Of a DNA stretch of 64,000 nt, positions 55,268 to 64,000 are shown one piece after another (positions within the stretch are counted from its first letter, which is position 1; each line of letters begins with the position of its first letter). This DNA comes from Posidonia oceanica. Taxonomy: Eukaryota; Streptophyta; Magnoliopsida; Alismatales; Posidoniaceae. The position numbers and the translations under genes are program-made. The DNA is taken from the NCBI GenBank assembly GCA_037176725.1, contig JAZBRS010000054.1:14464001-14528000 (forward strand). Reading direction: 5' to 3'. The notes under the pieces were generated by a model. That model ran no database searches. It saw only the letters and a list, made by a program, of their open reading frames with translations, and was not told the DNA's origin.

Positions 55268-57282
55268 ACCTTGAGGTCTTGGCCCGCAACAAGCACTCAG
55301 ACCTTACCTTGGCAATAGCTCACGACTCCAGGGGTATTAGTCGTCCCTGCAAGGTGGCCAATGCCTCAGTCTCGGTCCACAACAAAAGGCATAGTAAAAT
55401 TCTTTCCAAAACCTTTTCAAAACTAATGCATTTTTCTTTTAAAACTCCTTTCGAAGACCGCTTCAAAATCCTTAAATAACAACTCAAAAACACCAGAAAA
55501 AACAGTGCAGAACACAGCACGAAAACCACGAACAGAAACCACAACTTAAAACACAGCCTCGACAACTCCTCTGTTAGGCCCAAGAGCTACACTACAAAAC
55601 ACAACACAACAGAGAAACAAAGGCACCTCCTAGGCAAAAAGTTTACCCAGGAGACACCACCTAGAAGCACAACACCAGTCTTGAAGTCCTAATGTACTTA
55701 CGAGACCGAGCACCCACACACACTGCACTCAGAACATTAAGTCTTGGTGCCAAGGTCTAATCCTAAGGTTATCATATTCCCTAATGTCCATCTAGACCAA
55801 AAAGGAAAAACCTTAGCATTACTAGATCGTTTAGTCTTTTAATTCTAACCCTAGTACATGTGGGATCTTGCTAATTCATTTTAGGCAATTCTTAACTTAT
55901 CTCTAATGATGTGCCTAATTATCATCTTGCCCTAACTACCTACAATGTCCATTTAGCATTACTCACATTAGAATTATCAAAAACAAGTCCCTAAGGGCTT
56001 AAAAGTAACTAAACTTAAAAGCTGGGGACCAAAAGATAGTTCCCATAAAGTTCAGGGACTAAACTGCAACATCCACTGAACTTAGGGACCAAAAAGTAAT
56101 TTAACATAAAACTAGGGACCCACATGAAATTTAAATGTAAAGCTAGGGACTAAAAAGTAACTCAGGCATTGGATGCTGGGAAACCCTGCGTCCAACGTTG
56201 GACGCTGGGAAACCCTGTGTCCAACGTTGGACGTAGAAAACCCTGCGTCCAACACCTTGGAGTCCCAAATCCCTCTTATCTACTAATATGCATGCTCAAA
56301 AAATAATCCATGATTAACTACTAAATTAAACATCATGCAATCTATAGTATGCAACTACCAATCCAACCACTAATCCAAAACATGCCCCTTGACCAGGAAA
56401 AACATGGAAAATAGCAGCAGGGGCATTAGACGCAGCTCAGCTAGCGTCTAACGTTGGACGCACCAGGGCATGCGTCCAACGCCTTGAATCAAGAGGTTCA
56501 GCTAGAACCTTCCTCACAGGCATGCAATCACCATACAAACCACAACCATACAAGCGTATATGCATATAAACATATTTAAGGCATTTACACAACAATCTAC
56601 CTTATCAAAACATGTAAACAAATATCTAAAGGGGTGTGTACCTTGCACCCAAGAGGCGAGCCAACACAACGAGCTCCACTGTGATCCAAGGCTCCCCGCA
56701 AGCTCCTAGCCACGCCCCAAACCTCCTCCGGCCGTTCGCCAAGCCCACAGCAACCCTCGCAGTAGCAACACCCCGAAATCAGTGGGTGGAACCAAGAAAA
56801 AGAGGGAAGAAAGAGGAGAAAGGATATCAAGGTCTATACATACCTCTCTCTCCCAAGCTCCCAGGCACCCAAGGATCGCCGAAGAACACCCCCCATGCCG
56901 CCGGAGAAGAAAGGGAGGAAGTGGGGAAGAAAATATCCCCAAGGAGACACTGACTTACTCCTTAAATAGGCAGCTGGTGCAACTCAGAGCGTTAGACGCT
57001 ATCTGTCCATCTGTCTTACATAAGACGCACCACATTCTGCGTCTTACACTCAGAAATCCAAGAGCACTGAGATAGAGGTGTTGAACGTAGGGTTCCTTAC
57101 GTTTAACATAAGACGCAAGCCCACTAGCATCTAACACCTTGAGGTCAGAAAATCCACATTCCAGCTGTTGGACGTGGGATTTCTTGCGTCTAACATAAGA
57201 TGCAGCATTCCCAGCATCTAACACCTTCAGATTCCAGATTAAATATCTGGTCCAAAATGCCACCTAAAATTTGGGTATTACA
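55268..57282 (-). repeat. 3' LTR of the large-LTR element, right part
   Basis: Continues the LTR broken at 45884, ending TTTGGGTATTACA. It includes about 1.3 kb (55735-57050) that is absent from the other LTR, and the GTTGGACGC palindrome array. Frames in it (e.g. 56597-57263) are shadows with no domain. Confidence 0.9.
56165..56480. repeat. palindromic GCGTCCAAC/GTTGGACGC array
   Basis: GCGTCCAACGTTGGACGC at 56188-56205 is a perfect 18-bp palindrome. GTCCAACGTTGGAC recurs at about 56219, with units of ~32 bp separated by TGGGAAACCCTG. Further copies (CTAACGTTGGACGC, GCGTCCAAC) occur at about 56450-56480, and diverged CATAAGACGCA(A)GC forms at 57030-57230. Confidence 0.85.
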
Positions 57283-60058
57283 TCCTAACCACCTTAAAAG
57301 AATTTCGCCCCCTTACGAGGCAGAAAGCCAAGGGTACCAAGTTAGGATGCCTCATTCACGATCCCAGACCACCAGCACCAGGATGCCGCCCAAATCTCGG
57401 GATCAGAAAGGGAAATCTACGCTCCATAAAGCCATCTCGCCCTACCCAGAACCTCGAGCGACACAAAGGACTCATCTCTCCTTGAGTCCAAACTCCACTA
57501 ATCACTGGAAAAAGGTCCCTTACGAACACAAAATATCCAATCACCAACTCACCTTTGTGCCTCCAGAGTCGCAAAGCATCCAAAGCCACTCTAGCAGACA
57601 TGCAAAACCAAAGGGTGACTAGGTGCAACTAGATCCAACCAGCATTCGCTACGTTTCTTTGATGCCCCACCCGGTCAACAACAACTGAAACTTCACAGCA
57701 CCTGCCCAATAGCATCTCATCTCCTGAAATATCTCCTCCAATCCATGGCACGAGAGAGACTAGCATACTAAGACACGGCAAAACTCTTCTCAGATCAGAA
57801 GTGCACTAACATATCAGCAAACCAGGTGCTATCTGCCTCCAGGAATTGCTTCCTAGACAGACACTCCATCTGATCCAGAGCACACCACCTCTGTGGCCAA
57901 CACAAACCATAAGGGTCTGGCAGTTCCCCTTGCGGTTCTCCAAGAGACGAGGACCACCAAGCACCACGTTGCCTAACTGCAACAGGATCTCCTCCAAACC
58001 CCAGGCCACAAGAATCACTATTTCCAGTGAAACAACCATAACCAATGGTAAGGACTACTCGGGAGTTAACTCAGATAATCTCCAACTCAGAACAACTCCC
58101 AGCAACAGTGTCCAAACCAACATGAGCTGTTCCTCCTCCCGGCCATCCTATCCACTGTGCCACTATCTTGGAGATGCCACTACTGGATCCCCAAAGATAG
58201 TTCACCTGAACTAGGAAACCCCAGATCGGAGGAAAACACCTGGGATCACGCCCAGCAGCTCGACCAACGGCACCAACCAACGAGACAGGAGCCAACATCA
58301 CTGACTCACTCAATCTCCACCACAAAACCCAAAAACAAAGGAGAGTAGATCCCTCCAAATCGAATAGCACTACGCCATCCGATCCACCAACAAGCAAGGA
58401 AAACAAATGAAATCCTCAATAGGACACCCAAAGAAACACCGGAGAAAGAATCTCCACCTTTCGAATGGCACTGAGCCACTTGAACCACCAAAAACAAAAC
58501 TAGCTGGGCATCCCCTACAGGATACCCCAAACAGCACACTACAATAGCACACTGGGCTACGCCACTCAACGGCCAAGCCCCAAACAAGACGCACGGCTCA
58601 ACCGCACGACACCAAAGCGCGACTCACACGCGCAACACCTCCCAGATAACTCTATCTTTGAACAGAGTATCCAAAGTAACCACACACATCCAGGGATCCA
58701 TCAGAGTTACCCGGAACCACAACATTAGCTGGGGACTCACTCAGTCGCCCAAAAACCAATAACAAACCACTAGGAAGCGTCACGCTTCACCCAGAAACCA
58801 CACAGACATCTGGGAAGCCTCACGCTTCACCCAGAAACAACAACAGACATCTAGGAAGCCTCTCGCTTCACCCAGAAACAACAACAGACATCTGGGAAGC
58901 CTCTTGCTTCACCCAGAAACAACAACCAACACCTGGGGACTCACCGAGTCACCCAGAGACAGCACAGGAGGATGAAGCTGCAGGCACCCTCCACACATAC
59001 AACGACGACCGACTAGACACAACGACCAACAACCACAGCAAGGAACAACCAGCAAACAAATCAAACAACAAACACAAGTAGGTAACCACAATCGTGGAGG
59101 GCCACACAAGGGGTAGACAACCACTGCACCTCTCCCCCACGACAGGACAGAACCTGCCCGGAAGCAACCACACACATCTGGGAAGCCTCGCGCTTCACCC
59201 AGATGCGGCAACAAGAGGATGAAACCTCAAGCATCCTCCTCACCAACAACCAAACAAGCAACAACAAGCCACAGCAAACGTGGAGGTCACACGAGAGGCA
59301 GTCACCCACTGCACCTCTCCCTCCACGACCAAACACCCAACAGCCCAGCAACGGATGGTGGCCAGCAAACACATCCTCTGGTTGGCTATCGTGGGGTGCC
59401 TAACCACCTTAAAAGGAATAAGGCACCACACAACAAAAACCTATCAAGCATCAGTAGTAAAACCTACCTCTACCCTTGTGCAACCATAGTGCTCCGGCCA
59501 GACCAGTACGCACAGCCGACGTGCACAACTCTAGGCAACACGACTCATCTGGCCTCACACACAACAGAGTCTCCTACCCTACGCACCAGCACCGAGTCTT
59601 GCCCAGAAAACAACTGCTACCACTCCCACAGGCAACACGGTGCTCAATCCATGCAAAACTAGTGGACAACACCCAAAACCACGCTCCACGGAGTGAAGAG
59701 TTCAAGAAAACCGCTCCATGCGAGTGAACGCAACTTCACGCTCCAACTGCTCCCTCAAAGCAGCTCCCAATAGACAGCGATCTCAAAAACCAACCACTTG
59801 AAACCTTCCAATAAAAAGTCGACGTCTACTTCCACAAGCGAGTAGATCGTCACTTCTAGGTTCCACGTGGCGCTCCACGAATCATTCTCACTGTCACTAG
59901 AGTCGGAGCCGAAGACATTCCTCAACTCTGCAAGTAAGAAGATCAAGAAAATCATTAAAAACAAGGTGCAAGAATGCATGATATACAAAACTATGGAGTC
60001 ACCTAACCAGACATCCCTAGGCTAGTACTCCTAGTGAACCAAGTGCTCTAATACCAAT
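57283..60058 (-). other. internal region of the large-LTR element, no coding sequence
   Basis: 2.8 kb of C/A-rich sequence. Many short frames but none with Gag, protease, RT or integrase motifs. Adjacent to the 3' LTR the minus strand reads AAGGTGGTTAGGA, a possible polypurine tract. Contains the 42-bp tandem repeat at 58770-58925. Confidence 0.8.
58770..58925. repeat. ~42-bp tandem repeat (about 4 units)
   Basis: Units contain GGGAAGCCTC(A/T)CGCTTCACCCAG and AAACAACAACAGACATCT. A single further unit lies at about 59165-59205 (CACATCTGGGAAGCCTCGCG). Confidence 0.9.
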
Positions 60059-61812
60059 TGTAACGACCCGCCCAGTTGCTACCTCTCAACCTAACCACTC
60101 ATCCAACAATGTCAAGGGAGCCGGCGTAATCACGCCACAGCAAACAAACACAAGCATCCCACCTGGATGCCACCACAGCACAATAAGGCAGCACAATATT
60201 GCCCGGCCAACAACAAAAACCAATAAAATATGCCTTTGAAATCATTTAACTCTTTTCCTTTCAAAATCATATGCATGTTCTTTCAAAATCTTAAAAGCAT
60301 ACTTGAAATGGCCAATCTAGCCAAATCAAGCCCAAAACACAAAACCAACTCGCAGCCTGGTCCCTCGCCCTCATTGGGCGGACCAGACGGCCAACAGCGC
60401 CTGAATGCCTCAATCGCATTCAGAACGCACAGCACAACGAACACAAAGCCAACCAAACATAGGGCATCAATGGCCAAACAACAATGCCTCAAAAAGGCAG
60501 AAAATTCTAGGCCCAATATGGCCAAAACTCGGCAAAAGCCACCAAGCCACAAAATAGGCAAAGCTCGAGGCCCAATACGGCCAAAACGAACCAAGCCCGG
60601 CCCAAACGGGCACAAAAGAAAACCAACTAGTCGTGTTGCCTAGCGCCCCAGCAACCGACCTGACTTCAAGTAGTAGCCAGGGGCTCACCCTTGCAACTCA
60701 CTGCATTGCCACGGACACCCACCCTATGGGGGAGCGTGTCCATCATGGCATCTCACACTAGAGACGCCTCAAAAAGCAATCCTCAACTGGGAAAGCGGTC
60801 CACACTCGAGACAAACCACAAGGCACGCCTAATACGGCGCTCGCAAGCTCAGTGCTCCGAACCACTAGAGGCTCCTCACCCCTAGGCTCAGCCAGCACCC
60901 ACAAGTCTCGGTCCCTGTAACAACAAAGGTATCACACCCAGCTACACAGGAGTATCATACCTCCCAAGTCCATTGCCATGATACCACTAGGTACAGTCGG
61001 CACCTCGACCCTACAGACCTCAACCTCGGTGACATGTCCGACACACCACAGGGTGTAGTCGCATTCCTGATAAATTCAGTCACACCCATGGGTCCAGGCT
61101 ACACTCACCTCGAGGTCTTGGCCTGCAACAAGCACTCAGACCTTACCTTGGCAATAGCTCACAACCCCAGGGGTATCAGTCGTCCCTGTAAGGCCGTCCA
61201 ATGCCTCAGTCTCGGTCCACAACCAAAGGCATAGTAAAATCCTTTCCAAAACCTTTTCAAAACTAATGCATTTTTCTTTTAAAACTCCTTTCCAAGACCG
61301 TTTTGAAATCCTTAAATGACAACTCAAAAACACCACAAAACACAGTGCAGAATACAGCATGAAAACCATGAATAGAAACCACAGCTTAAAACACAGCCAA
61401 AGCATAGCCTCAACGGCTCCTCTGTCAGGCCCAAGAACCACACTACAAAACACAACACAACAAAGAAACAAAGGCACTTCCTAGGCAAAATGTTTACCCA
61501 AGAGACACCACCCAGATGCACAACACCGGTCTTGAAGTCCCAATGTACTTACGAGACCGAGCACCCACACAAACTGCACTAAAAAATCCAGGAGCACCGA
61601 CATACAGGTGTTGAATGCAGGGTTCCTTGCGTCTAACATAAGACGCAAGCCCACTAGCGTCTAACACCTTGAGGCCAGAAAATCCACATTCCTGGTGTTG
61701 GACGTGGGATTTCTTGCATCTAACATAAGACGCAGCATTCCCAGCATCTAATACCCTCAGATTCCAAGTTAAATATCTAGCACAAAATGCTACCTAAAAT
61801 CTGGGTCTTACA
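60059..61812 (-). repeat. 5' LTR of the large-LTR element, internally deleted
   Basis: 1754 bp, starting TGTAACGACCC and ending GGGTCTTACA. It matches the left LTR except that about 1.3 kb is missing between ACTGCACT (about 61580) and AAATCCAGGAGCAC. It also preserves the empty CACTC site that the Tat-like element occupies in the left LTR. Confidence 0.93.
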
Positions 61813-62406
61813 GTTTATTTGTTTGATTTATTTTATCTGTTGAATTTCATTTGTTGGGTTTATTTTACTGTTCGTTTGCTTTTACATATGTTTTAAAGAG
61901 AGATTTGTTCCATAATAGTTGATTATTGTCACAGTTTCACATAGGATACACATACGTTTTCATATTAGTTTTATTCTTATTATTGGTTAACCATAGTTAT
62001 TATTCTCGGTCTGGTTTTATCAATTAAAAATAAAACCTTGTTGCATGATTATTACTGCATATTCATACTCTGTTTTTATTTCAGAGATTATTGATTATTG
62101 ACTATTGTTTGGTTTACTACATATGTTTTTATTCTGTTTTATATTAATTGCTATTTCATGTTAGTTTCGTTCTTATTATTAGTTAATTACTACATTATTT
62201 GATTAAAAACAGAAATTAGGTATTTGATTAAAAATTAGTTTTTGTTCTTATTGTTAGTGATTCATTTAAGTTAATATCTCTTTTATCCTAGGTATACATA
62301 AGTCCTGACACATTCATATATAGATTTAATTAATCTTGTTAAACATTGTTCAAGATAAAATTCTGAAAATAAAACTTTTTTATTATTCTTTCTAGATCTA
62401 CTCAAA
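61813..62406 (+). other. leader of the split copia element, resumed
   Basis: AT-rich non-coding sequence starting with the second GTTTA, between the insertion and gag. Confidence 0.75.
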
Positions 62407-63223
62407 TGGCTGCTAGTAAGTTAATCACCACTGAGTTTTGCAAAGATTGAGAAATTGATTGGGGTAAACTATGAAATGTGGCATCGGAAAAGAAATTATG
62501 CCTTAATTTATGATAATCTGGAATATGTCATTGAATCCAATCCTCCAGAACTTGACAATAATGCCTCTGAGGCAGAAGTCAAGAAACAGGAAAAATGGCA
62601 AATTGATGACAAAAGGGCAAGGAGCCTCATATTTATGTTCATGGAAGATAGTCTCATAATTTTTTTTTGAGATTTACGACACTACACATGAATTGTAGAA
62701 TGCTCTAAGGAGAAGTATGATAAGACTACAGAAATAAATACTCAACTCCTCCTTCAGAAGTACAACTCTTGCAAAATGCAAGAGGGACAGTGTCGTGGAA
62801 CATGTGAGCAACATGATTGTCATGGCAAAAGATTTATCTATTGCTGGAATCCCTATTCCAGAAAAACTACAAGTGGCAACTATACTTAATGATTTGCCAA
62901 ATAGTTTTAATATGGTGACCACAGTAATGAGATCTACCCCATCCCTTCAACTCTTAGAACTGCCAGCAAGGTTGGGAATTGAGCAAGAGATTATGACTAG
63001 TCGCTGGAAGGAAAAGTTAAATCTGGAAGAAGCTAATATTACGTATCGGAAGCCCAGGAAAGACAAAGACCAGAACAAAAGGACTAGACCGAAGAGGACG
63101 TAGTTCAAAAACCAATCACAGTCAAGTAAGCCACGGGGGTCTTGCCATCTGTGTGGTCGTTTTGGCCACTATAGAGCAAATTGTCCAAATAAGGATGGAA
63201 ATAAAGGCAAGGCATCGGAATAG
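62407..63223 (+). pseudogene. copia gag (UBN2 type) with CCHC knuckle, frameshifted
   Basis: Starts MAASKLITTEF at 62407. An extra T near 62436 shifts the frame to FAKIEKLIGVNYEMWHRKRN (62455-62670), which ends in a stop. Gag resumes around 62700 (NALKEKYDKTTE), then at 62795-63103 (EHVSNMIVMAKDLSIAGIP, ILNDLPNSFNMV). A stop at 63103 precedes the knuckle CHLCGRFGHYRANC (about 63148-63189). Family-typical order, but broken at least three times. Confidence 0.88.
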
Positions 63224-63571
63224 AAAGGCAACAAAAGAGTCTTCATTGGTGTAGTGGAATGTAATAACATCGTTGCGCCAAGCTCAAATGATTAGTGGAT
63301 AGATTCTGGTGCTACCCGTCATATTGCGAAAACAAAGAAAGGACTAGAATCATTCAAGGAATTCAAATATGGTGAGCAGCGCATGTACATGGGAAACAAC
63401 ACATATCTAGATGTGGAAGGTGTTGGCTGTTATCGCTTAAATCTGGGAGACAGTATTATGATCTTGAAGGATGTCTTCTATGCACCTGACATAAGGCACA
63501 ATCTTATTTCTGTACCTGCACTCATAAAGAATGGCTTGGAAGTTCACTTTTATAATAAGCGTGTCTATTGA
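63224..63571 (+). pseudogene. copia protease region
   Basis: After a stop at about 63222, text reads WIDSGATRHIAKTKKG at about 63297 with the catalytic DSGA intact, then LDVEGVGCYRLNLGDSI and VFYAPDIRHNLISV. The frame stops at about 63571. The aspartic protease core is the best-preserved part. Confidence 0.88.
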
Positions 63572-64000
63572 AAAGGACAAGAAAGTACTTGCCATGGGAG
63601 TGTTTGTTCCAGAATATGATTTGTTCGTATCTCTATAATAGACAATGAAATAAATAATGCAGATAGCATTTCTGATTATTCTTTGTGCTTATTGTCTGAT
63701 TGTGATTTATGGCATGCTAGATTAGTTCATCTTGGAAAATAAGAAAATGGAACAAATGGTAAAAATGAACCTTCTCCCAAATATTCGTAAGATGGAATTA
63801 ACCCCATGTCAACATTGCTTAATTGGAAAAATGACTAAGAAACCATTTGGTGTTGCACATAGGGAAAATGAATTATTAGCCTTGATACATTCAGATGTAT
63901 GTGGTCCACTTAGTGTGAAAATTTATAATAATAAGGAATATTTTGTAACATTCATAGATGATTATTCTAGATATGCATATATTTATTTAATCTCACATAA
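63572..64000 (+). pseudogene. copia GAG-pre-integrase and integrase N-terminus (cut by window end)
   Basis: DLWHARLVHLGK at about 63705, then a frame change, a CQHCLIGKMTKKPFG zinc region (about 63812) and LALIHSDVCGPLSV (about 63880) with the first catalytic Asp, then FVTFIDDYSRYAYIYL to the window edge. Stops lie between the first and second parts. Confidence 0.85.

Larger units (their letters stand above)
44845..61812 (-). mobile_element. large-LTR, coding-free retrotransposon derivative (LARD-like), itself interrupted
   Basis: It begins TGTAACGACCCGCC and ends GGGTCTTACA, flanked by perfect GTTTA duplications (44840-44844 and 61813-61817). The left (3') LTR is 44845-45884 plus 55268-57282, about 3055 bp, split by the Tat-like element. 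The right (5') LTR is 60059-61812. Next to it, TTGGTATTAGAGC on the minus strand (60044-60057) is a near-standard primer-binding site. The internal 57283-60058 contains no recognisable gag or pol. It must have been mobilised by another element's proteins. The LTRs differ at ~10% over their first 100 bp by eye. Confidence 0.9.
44237..64000 (+). mobile_element. Ty1/copia element, split by nested insertions, continuing past the window
   Basis: The 5' LTR (44237-44558) is followed two bases later by the exact primer-binding site TGGTATCAGAGC (44561-44572), then leader. At 44844 the element is interrupted by the large-LTR insertion that ends at 61812; GTTTA is duplicated on both sides. Leader resumes at 61813, then gag (about 62407), zinc knuckle, protease, GAG-pre-integrase and the start of the integrase, which runs off the window end. 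Frameshifts and stops occur in gag and pol, so the copy is defective. The 3' LTR is outside the window. Confidence 0.92.

Noticed and set aside
1..64000. CRISPR array, tRNA, rRNA or bacterial operon
   Set aside because: No regular short repeats with unique spacers, no cloverleaf or rRNA signatures recognised, and gene structure is intron-containing and plant-specific.

Overview
This window is nuclear DNA of a flowering plant. It holds spliced plant-specific genes: a G-type lectin S-receptor-like kinase, an alpha/beta hydrolase, and a trichome birefringence-like (TBL/PMR5) pseudogene. These sit in a dense matrix of Ty1/copia and Ty3/gypsy-type LTR retrotransposons, Tourist/PIF-like MITEs and satellite-like repeats. 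Nothing suggests a bacterial or organellar source. The species cannot be fixed from sequence alone; a large, TE-rich angiosperm genome is the best description.

Layout. 1-3229 is GA/TG-rich, low-complexity DNA ending like an LTR. 3230-7299 is AT-rich and holds one copy of a 1.4-kb dispersed repeat, a MITE and a perfect 33-bp hairpin. 7300-9660 is a satellite with alternating A and B monomers, followed by a ~90-bp minisatellite (9660-10830). 10840-12633 is a GC-rich remnant plus an LTR-like end that cuts into a degraded copia element (12634-16610, minus). That copia element is itself inserted into the 3' part of a TBL pseudogene (16611-17660, minus). Next comes an alpha/beta-hydrolase gene (18547-19896, minus; four coding exons; one apparent 1-nt frameshift). 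Just upstream of it is a nearly complete copia element (20104-24660, minus) with 224-bp LTRs and a near-perfect 5-bp TSD.

25048-26454 is the second copy of the dispersed repeat. 27236-42000 is a small cluster of S-receptor-like kinase sequences on the plus strand: a kinase-domain relic (27236), a tandemly duplicated 5' fragment with a nonsense codon (30173-30667), one gene that I could join from seven exons into an open 838-codon frame (32484-40019), and a decayed lectin-domain relic (41283). Intron 2 of the intact gene carries a 3.2-kb solo LTR with perfect AACTT target-site duplications.

From 44237 to the end of the window is a three-level nested insertion. A plus-strand copia element (5' LTR 44237-44558; gag to integrase resuming at ~62400) was split by a minus-strand, coding-free, large-LTR element (44845-61812, TSD GTTTA). 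One LTR of that element was in turn split by a plus-strand Tat/Ogre-like element (45885-55262, TSD CACTC) that has 1416-bp LTRs and a broken gag but no pol. LTR divergence judged by eye falls in the order the nesting requires.

Only two host genes look potentially functional: the receptor kinase (intact) and the hydrolase (functional only if the frameshift is a sequencing error). All coordinates of spliced exons were derived by hand from frame continuity, splice dinucleotides and remembered family conservation; no database search was run.
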